From assembly GCF_900167345.1 (NCBI RefSeq), contig NZ_FUXB01000018.1, positions 1-59,946 of the forward strand: a stretch of 59,946 bases of DNA, read 5' to 3'. This document shows positions 17,012 through 24,437 of the stretch, piece after piece (the stretch's first letter is position 1; every line of letters starts with the position of its first letter). This DNA comes from Vibrio cincinnatiensis DSM 19608. Lineage in GTDB: Bacteria; Pseudomonadota; Gammaproteobacteria; Enterobacterales; Vibrionaceae. The translations under genes and the position numbers were made by a program. Below the pieces are notes generated by a model that was not told the DNA's origin, made no database searches, and saw only the letters and a program-made list of their open reading frames with translations.

Positions 17012-17556
17012 GTTACCTCTATTGATCGAGCTACGTTGATCTCAGTGGTTTAATTCATTCCCTTCTTGGCGTTCAAACCATCATCTCACTATGTGCACTA
17101 ATGCTCAATAAGTAACCTATACCGACAGCAGGTGACCAAGCTTCCAATGGGAGTCCAGAGGGGCTTGCCCCTTTGGGCATAGCGCAGCGTAAACTTTCAA
17201 ATTCTATTCGAACTTAAGTTCGCGAAGACATTGATTCATGGGGAGGTACGAGGCATGAATCAATGCATGAAGTAGTAGTTTAGGAAGTTAGTACAGTTCT
17301 CACTTCTCGTGCTTTCCGTGGTCCCGTTTTAGAGTCCTACTTTAGTGACGATCTGGTTTGTACGAGTTAAATTGCTTCGTTTGAAGGGCAACCGAACAGT
17401 GATTGATGAGTAAATCAGTCGAAATTGGAGTTTGGGGTGGGGGCAGAATTGCTCATTAGTGGCGCAAAATTGAACATTTCTAGATTTCAGACGTGCGAAC
17501 ATGACCGGAGTAAACCGGCGTGTTGTATTGAAGTGTTGAGCTTGATTTAGGTACTG
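17012..17556. other. Regulatory-looking intergenic region downstream of the 220-residue gene
   Basis: No long gene is present. Two structures stand out: AGGGGC-TT-GCCCCT (17159-17172) and a perfect 12-bp inverted repeat around a GGGAGG core (17229-17265). The position next to a possible DNA-binding or replication protein makes an origin, operator or small-RNA function conceivable. Confidence 0.4.
17229..17265. repeat. 12-bp inverted repeat enclosing a Shine-Dalgarno-like loop
   Basis: CATTGATTCATG (17229-17240) and CATGAATCAATG (17254-17265) are perfect complements separated by 13 bases containing GGGAGG. On the plus strand the GGGAGG precedes ATG AAT CAA TGC ATG AAG TAG, a six-codon mini-frame. 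The structure would fold as an RNA hairpin with a purine-rich loop, or bind a dimeric protein as DNA. Confidence 0.55.
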
Positions 17557-18219
17557 TCAGCTCTCGTGGCTAAAAGGCTCTGCTTCGCAATAACGATAGT
17601 CCTGCGTTGTTTGCAGCGATATCGCCATAGAATGAGCTATGCGAGCACTGTGGCCTTTAAATACTCGCCATTGATTACTTAGCCCTTTAGCTTTGAGAGA
17701 TTTCAGCGCGTGCTCTTGTTGCTGACAAAGCCAATCTTTTTTGAACCCGAGTTCAGTCACGAATTTTTTCGTGAACCATTTATAAGCGGGCTTGTTGAAG
17801 ACCTTTCCTTCACTCGTACTCATTCTTGCAGTGATACTATTTAAGTAGCCCGCATCGGTAATCTTTTTGATGTACCTGTACCAAGTGGAACGGGGAATCG
17901 TTTCGTTGTGCAGTCGTTCATGGCGTTTCATGAAGGCTTTATATGTAATCGGATCCAAGAACTCTTTTTTGGCTACGCCGATACGCAAAGTCGACCAATC
18001 TACCGCATCAATTAAGGTTTCGAGTATTCGATACATTCGGAGGCGAGCGTCTTTTCGGCATATATCCAGCGATTTGAGCATAAAGCTACGTACCGGGAAT
18101 TTAGCAACTCTGTCTGAGACTATACGAGTGGTTTCTGGTACTGCTTTGAGCCTTTTTCCTCGATACTTGTTAAAACGGTGCTTATTTTGTCGGGGGCTTC
18201 TATTGGTTTTGTTGGTCAT
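17557..18219 (-). CDS. Basic hypothetical protein, possible winged-helix DNA-binding or replication protein
   Basis: The 220-residue product starts with a very basic stretch (KNTNRSPRQNKHRFNKYRGKR type composition). A central segment (RSTWYRYIKKITDAGYLN, about residues 109-126) reads like a recognition helix of a winged-helix fold. I do not recognise a named family. Plasmid-type initiators often contain such domains, so a replication or regulatory role is possible but unproven. It lies downstream of the trbJ-K-L genes on the same strand, separated by a GC-rich hairpin. ATG at 18219 is preceded by AGGGTGAT. Confidence 0.55.
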   Translation of the reverse strand: MTNKTNRSPRQNKHRFNKYRGKRLKAVPETTRIVSDRVAKFPVRSFMLKSLDICRKDARLRMYRILETLIDAVDWSTLRIGVAKKEFLDPITYKAFMKRHERLHNETIPRSTWYRYIKKITDAGYLNSITARMSTSEGKVFNKPAYKWFTKKFVTELGFKKDWLCQQQEHALKSLKAKGLSNQWRVFKGHSARIAHSMAISLQTTQDYRYCEAEPFSHES

Positions 18220-18343
18220 GGGATCACCCTTTGAAGATAGAACATGTAAGGGTGAAAAATGAGCACTTTATATCTTTAAAGCGTGCACTATAATGAGTAA
18301 CTGTCATGTTAATTTCTCTGTGAAGTCTTAATGTGAAAATGCG

Positions 18344-18366
18344 GGCCGGTGTTGCGAGCACCGGCC
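18344..18366 (-). terminator. GC-rich hairpin after the mobilization operon
   Basis: GGCCGGTG / CACCGGCC stem with a 7-base loop, followed on the minus strand by CGCATTTTCAC. It lies just beyond the last gene of the tra/trb run and is a likely terminator with a modest U-tract. Confidence 0.6.
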
Positions 18367-18387
18367 TGTGTGTCTTTATGATTTGCG

Positions 18388-18633
18388 TTACTTGAACGGC
18401 CAACCTTTGGTTTTATTGGTTTGCTTATTCAACGACATCATTCCTCGATACGCCTTGTTTGCCACTTTGTTTTGAATCCCTTCCAGCACGTCAGCTAATC
18501 GATAAAGCTGCTTACTGTATTTGGTGGAGTGTGCCCACTGACCTGCAAAATAAAACGCCAGCATCACCAGGAACATGACCGCGAAAAATGCGCCAAAGTC
18601 GGTCCAGTTTTGAGGTGGAAAATGTAGTTCCAT
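18388..18633 (-). CDS. Small single-pass membrane protein, last gene of the trb cluster
   Basis: An 81-residue protein with one strong membrane helix (about residues 13-33, FGAFFAVMFLVMLAFYFAGQW) and a basic C-terminal tail. GAGGAG precedes the ATG. It follows trbL by about 100 bases on the same strand, so it is probably transcribed with the trb genes and may be a small accessory membrane component. I do not recognise a family. Confidence 0.6.
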   Translation of the reverse strand: MELHFPPQNWTDFGAFFAVMFLVMLAFYFAGQWAHSTKYSKQLYRLADVLEGIQNKVANKAYRGMMSLNKQTNKTKGWPFK

Positions 18634-18733
18634 GCTTGTTCTCCTCTATGCCTAATGGTGAAATCCTGGAGACCTGTTCTCTCAGAACTTCGGTGTGTGA
18701 TTCTTTCGCTAACCGTCTACCGGCCAGTGAAAC

Positions 18734-19825
18734 TCAACTCGACTCACGCCCCATACCTGCGGCTCTGGCAAACGGTGTGTCACCTGTACCTGGTTCTTCG
18801 GACTTTGCAGAATCGCTGCCAATTGAGCCTGTCATCATGTCGGCCATGTCTGAGTTGGTAGCCGACTTAAACGCGGCTTGAAGGGCGGATGCGCCACCGG
18901 CAGTACTCATGACTGCACCAGCGGCCATTCCCCCGGTAGTCATTGCGGCCCCGGCCATTGCTCCAGCACTGATGTTGCCCGAACTGGCGGCGGCCCCTGC
19001 GCCAGGGATTAGACTGGCAACGATATTGGGAACGGAATGGATCAGTAGCACCAGGACCAGAGCAACAATGAAAATAACCAGCAGCTCTCGCATGGGTGCG
19101 TCATCAGAAAGGTTGACTAGGAATGAATCCATGATGGACATCGCAATGCCGATCATGAGTGTCATCGTCATGAGTTTTAACGCCAGGCCAAGGACGTTGC
19201 GGAAATAGTTAATCGCGATATCGGAAGTCCAGCGAGAGCCGCCAAATCCAAGGACAAAGATTCCTGCATAGCAAAGTACCCAGGCCGACACCAAGGCAAC
19301 TAACACGTTGGCAGAAACAATCGTCATACAAACGACAATCAGCAGGGTTATGATAAAGATTGCCAGGCTGTCGAAGGGGCTGGAAAAACTGTAGGCATTG
19401 CCTGATTTAGCCACAATATCCAGGGCGATACTGATTGGCTCAGATGGCGTCAGCTCACGGGGTAACCCCGCAGCTTCTGCACCAATGATTCTCAGTGAAT
19501 CGATGATGGATGTGGCAAATACAGGGCCATTACGTAGCAGCCACAGAAAGAAGCCGAAGGTCATTATGAAGCGGATAAACTCGGCAAAGAATTCCCTGAT
19601 ATCCGCTTGACGGAGGAGGAGGGTTCCTCCGGTCCAAACCAGAGAGATAGTACCAAGCAGCCAGAACAGCCAACTGGAATAGTTGGTTATCACGTCAGTC
19701 CAGGTGCTGGCGACCGTCATGAACTGTAATGCGACTTCATCCAGCACACCGTTGTTATCAATGGCAGCATGGGCGGTTGCTGAAGGGATAATCAAGCCCA
19801 AGGAAATTACCTGACGAACCTTCAT
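18734..19825 (-). CDS. trbL: P-type conjugative transfer protein TrbL (VirB6-like)
   Basis: TrbL is the polytopic inner-membrane component of the IncP mating channel, equivalent to VirB6. The sequence shows a signal-like N-terminus, then about six hydrophobic segments between residues 45 and 265 (including WLFWLLGTISLVWTGG and LLVIFIVALVLVLLIHSV). An Ala/Gly/Met-rich low-complexity region follows (about 275-320). The protein is 363 residues, shorter than the roughly 500 I recall for IncP TrbL; the reduction is in the soluble C-terminal tail. Only two bases separate it from trbK, so they are co-translated. It lacks the usual pore partners in the neighbourhood. Confidence 0.87.
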   Translation of the reverse strand: MKVRQVISLGLIIPSATAHAAIDNNGVLDEVALQFMTVASTWTDVITNYSSWLFWLLGTISLVWTGGTLLLRQADIREFFAEFIRFIMTFGFFLWLLRNGPVFATSIIDSLRIIGAEAAGLPRELTPSEPISIALDIVAKSGNAYSFSSPFDSLAIFIITLLIVVCMTIVSANVLVALVSAWVLCYAGIFVLGFGGSRWTSDIAINYFRNVLGLALKLMTMTLMIGIAMSIMDSFLVNLSDDAPMRELLVIFIVALVLVLLIHSVPNIVASLIPGAGAAASSGNISAGAMAGAAMTTGGMAAGAVMSTAGGASALQAAFKSATNSDMADMMTGSIGSDSAKSEEPGTGDTPFARAAGMGRESS

Positions 19826-19827
19826 GA

Positions 19828-20016
19828 TCAGAACCCCTTATTTTGGCTACGATCGGTAGGGTCACCCATGTTCCAAAAGCAGTTGGCTTGTTGTTTTTCG
19901 GCTTTGGTCAGGTTCGGTGAGTCGCAATCGATATCTTTGATGTCTTGAGACTGGTCACAGCCAAGCAGAAGTAATGACGTGAACAGGCACAAAGTGATAG
20001 ATGAAGTGATTTTCAT
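19828..20016 (-). CDS. trbK: TrbK-like entry-exclusion lipoprotein
   Basis: A 62-residue lipoprotein precursor. The signal peptide ends in the lipobox LLLLGC, so the mature protein starts at Cys20. Position between trbJ and trbL, plus size and lipobox, fit TrbK, which in IncP plasmids blocks redundant entry. The last residues (DPTDRSQNKGF) nearly duplicate the C-terminus of TrbJ (SPTDRSQNRGF), which is unusual and suggests a shared binding or processing signal or a local duplication. GAGGG precedes the ATG. Confidence 0.78.
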   Translation of the reverse strand: MKITSSITLCLFTSLLLLGCDQSQDIKDIDCDSPNLTKAEKQQANCFWNMGDPTDRSQNKGF

Positions 20017-20018
20017 GC

Positions 20019-20795
20019 TTAAAACCCTCTGTTTTGAGAACGATCGGTTGGCGAACCAAAATCAAAAAGTGCTTCGTGGGCCGCCTGTTGCAGTGCCTCT
20101 TTATCGGCGTCTGCCTGCATCCGAGCGCCCACAGCGTTTTGCTGAGCAATCAATAAACTGCGGATTTGCAGCAGTTGGTTAGCCTGGTTACTGGCGAGCT
20201 GATTGGCATAACCGATGGCGGCCATCTGACCATCGGCTCCCTGAGCGGCTGACTGCAATCGCTGAAGCTGGCGGGCATCGGTTTGTAAGTTGTCTTGTTG
20301 GAGTGCCAGGTTGTTGAATAACGCATCGTTGGCCTTTTTCTGAGACTCAGAGGCCAAGCGACGGTTTTGGATCATGGCAGTTCTTTCCGTTTCACTGCAT
20401 CCTGACGAGGAAAAGCAAGGTGAACTGCGGTAGTAGGCCACATCCTGAAATTTGCCTAGATACTCGTCCAGACTGCCGAGCTGATTCTGATAGTAGGCGA
20501 GTGTATTGGTCGCCTGAGTCAGATCATGAATCGTGGATTGAGCCTGGTCCCAGATGTAGGAAGCCGGAGCCATAGTGTTTTGCAGCATGTTTTCATATTG
20601 CTGCAATTGGGACTGATACTGCTGGATTTGTTTGGCGGTCTGCGTCACGGCTTCCATTGCTGAAATGATGTTTTGTTGCAGGTTAACGCCATCGGCCACC
20701 GGTATACCGGACCAAACAGGGCTAGCGTGTGCCATGATCCCGCCGAGTGCTAAAAGACGAATTTTAGCCGCTAAAATTTTTGTGCTGATTTTCAT
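20019..20795 (-). CDS. trbJ: P-type conjugative transfer protein TrbJ (VirB5-like)
   Basis: TrbJ is a periplasmic or pilus-tip-associated component of IncP mating channels, equivalent to VirB5. The 258-residue protein has a cleavable signal peptide (about residues 1-30). It then has long Gln-rich amphipathic helices (AKQIQQYQSQLQQYENMLQN, about 53-72), typical of TrbJ/VirB5. A small Cys pair lies near residue 130 (PCFSSSGC). It heads the trbJ-K-L trio. The DNA encoding residues 6-12 contains a palindrome shared with the intergenic region at 24104-24118. Confidence 0.88.
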   Translation of the reverse strand: MKISTKILAAKIRLLALGGIMAHASPVWSGIPVADGVNLQQNIISAMEAVTQTAKQIQQYQSQLQQYENMLQNTMAPASYIWDQAQSTIHDLTQATNTLAYYQNQLGSLDEYLGKFQDVAYYRSSPCFSSSGCSETERTAMIQNRRLASESQKKANDALFNNLALQQDNLQTDARQLQRLQSAAQGADGQMAAIGYANQLASNQANQLLQIRSLLIAQQNAVGARMQADADKEALQQAAHEALFDFGSPTDRSQNRGF

Positions 20796-20824
20796 CGTGT
20801 ATTCCTTACTGACGTTTAAGTGGT

Positions 20825-22597
20825 TTATCGACTTCTGCTCTTCTTGGCTTGTTTCTGTTTTTTCTGAGCCATTTCAGCGCGCAGTTGCGTTTTGCGTTGT
20901 TCCAGCGCCGATGGCCTTTGCTCCTGAGGTTTATCAAAACGCATGACATCAAGCTGAGCAAGAGTGCTGAGCGTGTTGCGCCTGATGCCAGGCGGCGCTT
21001 TGCCAATCGGTGGAACACCACGGCGTAGAGCCTTAGCCGGTGTGGCCTGATGATTGGCAGACAGCAGTGCGAGTCGGCGTTGTTCCAGACCTGTATCGCT
21101 GAAAGTGAGGGGCAGGCCGGTGTCTGCCGCTGCGCGGATCACGCGAGCTTTAAATTCCGGAGAACCATTGACACTGATTTGATTGCCATAACGCTCCAGG
21201 GCTATTTTTAGCGCCTGAGTTATCGCTTCGGAGTCGGATTGAGTTGAAACCTGAAGGCGCTGACCATCGTCACGGACCGCGCCATTTTTGGAGCGAAACA
21301 GAACGGTGCCGGTTTTGGTGATTGAATCGATCACACTGCCGTGGTCTTTTCGTGTCTGTCCGTTTCCCTGGAGCGTGTTGCCATTCAGTGCCTGAGCTGC
21401 TTCTCGCGCTCGCAACGCGGCTAATGCTGTTTGGTCGCCGTGTTGCGCTTGGTGTTTCAGCCAATCGGCCCAGGTGCGCTTGCTGTGAGTTTGATAAACC
21501 TGTTGGCGTTCTTGTCGGTATTGTTTATGAATAGCGGCCAAGCGGCTTTGCAGTGCCTGACTCGCCTGGGAATACAGTACGCGTTTGGTAAATCGACCGC
21601 TGCCAGTCAGCTTGATAGCGGCGCGGCGAACCTTGTTGTTATTTTTGGCGTTGATGATTTGCTGGTTTTTCTTGTGGCGAAGCTGCTCTAAAGCGGTGGC
21701 CTTATGAGTTGCGAGAGCCTTTTGCTCACGCTGATAGCGTGAATACAGTTCGCTGGTATCGATGCGTGTTTTTAGCGGTTGCTTTTGGTAATTGCTCTGC
21801 GCGGCTTGGCCGGAGTGATTGCTATCGAACTGAGCCGATTGGAAAACGCCGAATCGAGCTTCTAACTTGGGTTTTGAAAGATCTCGGGCAACGGTACTGG
21901 CTTTGATCGTGATGCCATTATTAGCCGAGAAAACCAAGCCATTACCTTTGGCCGATAGCGTTAGGCCATGTGCGCGGCAGGTATCGTGCAGTTCAGCCCA
22001 GGTCTGGGCAGCTTTAATCTCGTCTATACACTCACGTTTAATCCAGCCAGCCAGACTTTCAATACCAGAGTGTCGCTCCATGTCAGCCGCGCGCGCAGCG
22101 TTGTGAGTTTGCTGCGGCGTGTGATTGTCCTGCTGGAGTCCAAACGCTTTTTCTAACTGTTCACATTGTTCGGCCAAGGTTCGATAGGCGGCATACGGTT
22201 CATGCATGGTGTGGCGCGTGGGATGAATCTTATTGATGGCAACATGGATATGCAGATTGTCCGTGTCGTTGTGCACGGCGCTGATACGTTGATGATCGTT
22301 AAATCCAAGGCTGTCACACACACGTTTTTCAATCTCTGAAAGTACGTCTTGCTCAAGCTGTTCACCGGCTCTGAAGCTGATGATCAGGTGATAGGTTTTA
22401 TCGTTCTTTGCCCGGGTGTTCGACTGCTGAGTGGCAAGTACTTCGCTGATTGCGTCCCTGATGGAAACGGCGTGGCAGTTCGTCAGCTTTACGTGCCCCA
22501 AGCGGTGCTCTTTGCTTTGAGCATCGGTGAGGTAATTGATTAAGCCGGCAAAATCAGATTTGTGCGTGGAACGCATCGGAATGTGTTTAACAATCAT
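20825..22597 (-). CDS. traI: IncP-type relaxase TraI (MOBP)
   Basis: TraI nicks oriT and pilots the transferred strand. The catalytic tyrosine lies in FAGLINYLTDAQSKEHRLG (about Tyr25), and the metal-binding motif III is HNDTDNLHIHVAINKIHP (about residues 115-132); both closely resemble RP4 TraI. The C-terminal half is basic and Gln/Ala-rich. At 590 residues it is shorter than RP4 TraI (732 as I recall). The ATG at 22597, preceded by AAGGTG, is preferred to the GTG three codons upstream. It overlaps the traJ stop region and lies downstream of the oriT it should act on. Confidence 0.95.
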   Translation of the reverse strand: MIVKHIPMRSTHKSDFAGLINYLTDAQSKEHRLGHVKLTNCHAVSIRDAISEVLATQQSNTRAKNDKTYHLIISFRAGEQLEQDVLSEIEKRVCDSLGFNDHQRISAVHNDTDNLHIHVAINKIHPTRHTMHEPYAAYRTLAEQCEQLEKAFGLQQDNHTPQQTHNAARAADMERHSGIESLAGWIKRECIDEIKAAQTWAELHDTCRAHGLTLSAKGNGLVFSANNGITIKASTVARDLSKPKLEARFGVFQSAQFDSNHSGQAAQSNYQKQPLKTRIDTSELYSRYQREQKALATHKATALEQLRHKKNQQIINAKNNNKVRRAAIKLTGSGRFTKRVLYSQASQALQSRLAAIHKQYRQERQQVYQTHSKRTWADWLKHQAQHGDQTALAALRAREAAQALNGNTLQGNGQTRKDHGSVIDSITKTGTVLFRSKNGAVRDDGQRLQVSTQSDSEAITQALKIALERYGNQISVNGSPEFKARVIRAAADTGLPLTFSDTGLEQRRLALLSANHQATPAKALRRGVPPIGKAPPGIRRNTLSTLAQLDVMRFDKPQEQRPSALEQRKTQLRAEMAQKKQKQAKKSRSR

Positions 22598-22602
22598 GAC
22601 TA

Positions 22603-22965
22603 TCACCTTTGGCGCAGGACCGACTCCATGATGGTGCTCATCTGGTCTTTGGTGGTATCAATCCGGTTCAGCACGGCTTTGATAGTCGGCACACCGATTT
22701 GCGCTGCTTTAACATCATTGGTCAGCCAGAGTTTGAGTAAACCGCCAAGACGGCCAAGATCGCCGTTTACCTTAACCAGCTCTCGAACTTGCTCAGCATC
22801 GACGACGCTTTTCACTTGGCGTCCCTGACCAATTCTGCGCAGGTAAGTGGATACGCTCAGCCCGGCTTGTTTGGCGTTGGCTTCAATCCGTTCACGCTCT
22901 TCCGGCAGGCAATAGACTTTAATTGGCGTCGTATTCTTCCTGGTGACTTTCTGTGAATGATTCAT
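22603..22965 (-). CDS. traJ: Relaxosome accessory protein TraJ (IncP type)
   Basis: A 120-residue DNA-binding protein of the RP4 TraJ/MobC type, which binds the inverted repeat of oriT and recruits TraI to nic. The ribbon-helix-helix-like N-terminus is visible in PIKVYCLPEERERIEANAKQ and AGLSVSTYLRRIGQG. It ends next to traI, as in IncP plasmids, and its upstream region is the oriT. GGAG precedes the ATG. Confidence 0.92.
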   Translation of the reverse strand: MNHSQKVTRKNTTPIKVYCLPEERERIEANAKQAGLSVSTYLRRIGQGRQVKSVVDAEQVRELVKVNGDLGRLGGLLKLWLTNDVKAAQIGVPTIKAVLNRIDTTKDQMSTIMESVLRQR

Positions 22966-22989
22966 GTGTTGTCTCCGCGAACCGTCTGT

Positions 22990-23110
22990 TACTGACTCGG
23001 CCCCGCAGGGCAGGATTACCGTTGAGCGCCCTGGCGCGAATAAGGGAAGTGAAGAGGTAACCGCCGACTTGTCGGGGGGACCACTTCACCTATCCTGCCC
23101 GTAATATCAC
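22990..23110. other. oriT: Origin of transfer, IncP/RP4 type, with nic site
   Basis: CTTCACCTATCCTGCCCG at 23084-23101 matches the RP4/RK2 nic region. By analogy the nick falls between G23097 and C23098 of TATCCTG/C. Upstream, GCAGGATTACCGTTGAGC and GCGAATAAGGGAAGTGAAG mirror RK2 oriT in order and spacing. The TraJ-binding inverted repeat GTGAAG (23049-23054) / CTTCAC (23084-23089) encloses a GC-rich stem. It lies between traK and traJ. Confidence 0.93.
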
Positions 23111-23305
23111 CCGCAACTGTGTTTTGGATACCGCAAGTATGCTGCGCTGCTGTCGCGCAACTGCGCGTAAACCAGCCCAAAAGCAGGCAAAAACACGAAC
23201 AAACCGCATCAATACCAGCGAAAAACACACAAAGTTGTGTCGGTGTTGCGCGTTGGTAGCGCAGCGACTGCGAGCTGACAGCGGGTAAGCTGAGTGCTTG
23301 CGTAT

Positions 23306-23650
23306 TCATATCAAGTCCTGCTTACTTGGCTTGGCATCAAACGAAAATCCGCTGATTTTGCGAGAAACGTTTTGCTTCTCTTCCACTGGCTTATTGGTTG
23401 TGCAGGGCTTGGGGACTGTCGTGATGTACTGCTTTACGTAGCGTAGAAATGTTTCATAGCGGAACGAGATATATTTCTGCTCCGTCAGGTACTCCCAAAT
23501 GGTTTTGAGGTTATATCCGGCCTCAATACTTTCCTCGACGAAGGATTGAACGCCAAGGAAGGTCGCCAGGACTTCCTGCTTGGTGGGTGGGCGAGTATTG
23601 GGCTGGCGCTTAATAATCCAGGCTTGTAGCTCTTTGACGTAATCCGACAT
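23306..23650 (-). CDS. traK: Relaxosome protein TraK (IncP type, oriT-binding)
   Basis: The 114-residue protein matches TraK in pattern: YVKELQAWIIKRQ at the N-terminus, a central AGYNLKTIWEYL and RYETFLRYVKQYI, and the C-terminal GFSFDAKPSKQDLI. TraK wraps oriT DNA to aid relaxosome assembly. The ATG at 23650 is chosen because GGAGG lies just upstream and overlaps the end of the preceding gene (TGATATG). Unlike RK2, where traK and traJ diverge from oriT, here traK reads toward oriT on the same strand as traJ. Confidence 0.88.
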   Translation of the reverse strand: MSDYVKELQAWIIKRQPNTRPPTKQEVLATFLGVQSFVEESIEAGYNLKTIWEYLTEQKYISFRYETFLRYVKQYITTVPKPCTTNKPVEEKQNVSRKISGFSFDAKPSKQDLI

Positions 23651-23651
23651 A

Positions 23652-23891
23652 TCAAGCCTCCATGTTTTCCGGTGTGGCTTGGTCAATTAAGTTGGCTATA
23701 TCGGAGACTTTGAAATAGACGCGTCTGCCAATTTTGAGTCGATTAGGTTTCAGCTTATTGGCTAAATCGCAGTTAGTGCGAAGAGTAATTCTCAGTCCTT
23801 CAGGACTGCGATGCAGGATCTCCGCAACCTGGGTAAACGAAAGCAGCGGTGAATTTCCGTATTTGCTGTACAACCATTCTTCAGTAGTCAT
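23652..23891 (-). CDS. Small helix-turn-helix protein, probable excisionase or transcriptional regulator
   Basis: A 79-residue protein whose core (LLSFTQVAEILHRSPEGLRI then KIGRRVYFKVSDIANLID) reads as a MerR/AlpA-like HTH_17 domain. Such small proteins serve as recombination directionality factors or as regulators of mobilization genes. A strong GGAAGGAG precedes the ATG and the gene leads directly into traK, so it may autoregulate the relaxosome operon and link excision to transfer. The exact role is inferred. Confidence 0.7.
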   Translation of the reverse strand: MTTEEWLYSKYGNSPLLSFTQVAEILHRSPEGLRITLRTNCDLANKLKPNRLKIGRRVYFKVSDIANLIDQATPENMEA

Positions 23892-24048
23892 GTTGATCTC
23901 CTTCCTAACGTTCGTAACGGCTCACCAGGACACTATTTTATGACCGCGTCTAAGGTGATGGCGTGGGGGGAACTGTTTTGAGGTAATCACAAATGGTTGA
24001 AGTCGTCAAATCGTGCTTTTTTCTGCTTTTTCGGTGATTTTAGCCGAA

Positions 24049-24060
24049 GTTTAGCTATAC
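24049..24060. promoter_or_regulatory. KorA-operator-like palindrome overlapping a -10-like box
   Basis: GTTTAGCTATAC differs by one base from the IncP KorA operator GTTTAGCTAAAC. TATACT (24056-24061) overlaps it and could be a plus-strand -10 box, although no good -35 is visible. No KorA gene is present in the window, so a helper IncP plasmid's KorA, or a local HTH protein, would have to act here. Confidence 0.4.
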
Positions 24061-24103
24061 TTTTGCTTGTTTGATCTTTTGTTTTCACCATTTTTTAATA
24101 GTT

Positions 24104-24118
24104 TTTTAGCCGCTAAAA
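24104..24118. repeat. Palindrome TTTTAGC-C-GCTAAAA shared with trbJ
   Basis: The same palindrome, followed by the same TTCGTC, occurs on the opposite strand inside the start of trbJ (about 20757-20778). Across 21 bases only the central base differs. It may be an operator present in two copies or a remnant of duplication. Confidence 0.55.
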
Positions 24119-24437
24119 TTCGTCCGAGGGATATACTAATTTCGGTATATCGAAATTAAATGAGTTATTAGCAGTTTTGTTTATTTAATAAATTGTTTTT
24201 ATTAGGCTATTTTATTTTCATGTTGGTTTTTAATAATTTAAAAGGGAAGGGAAGATAGAAGGTTTAGGGGCTAGACGGTGAATTGATAGGGATAGTGACT
24301 AGAATAAGAATAGTTGTAGTTAAATTACTGTAGGTTCTTAAATTAACCCTGTTTATTCCTAAATGTTCTAAATTTTTGTGAAATTAAGATCTGATATTTT
24401 TACTAAATAGGAGCTAAATCTTCAGTCCTAATGATCG

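Larger units (their letters stand above)
23892..24437. promoter_or_regulatory. Control region upstream of the traK-oriT-traI operon
   Basis: No gene is seen. This AT-rich region contains a KorA-like operator (24049-24060), the palindrome TTTTAGC-C-GCTAAAA (24104-24118), and nested inverted repeats GATATAC/GTATATC (24130-24136/24045-type pairing at 24145-24151) and TAATTTCG/CGAAATTA (24137-24144/24151-24158). The density of palindromes fits a repressor-controlled promoter region for the minus-strand tra operon. Confidence 0.5.

Noticed and set aside
23016..23309. 97-codon minus-strand frame spanning oriT, starting with an ATGA overlap to traK and an AGGA ribosome site
   Set aside because: It crosses the oriT, whose bases are constrained by relaxosome binding. 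The composition is odd (clustered Cys) and it resembles no protein family. It could be translated as a by-product, but I would not call it a gene without conservation.
24100..24160. Rho-independent terminator for the tra control region
   Set aside because: The palindromes here are not followed by T-tracts in either direction and look more like operators.
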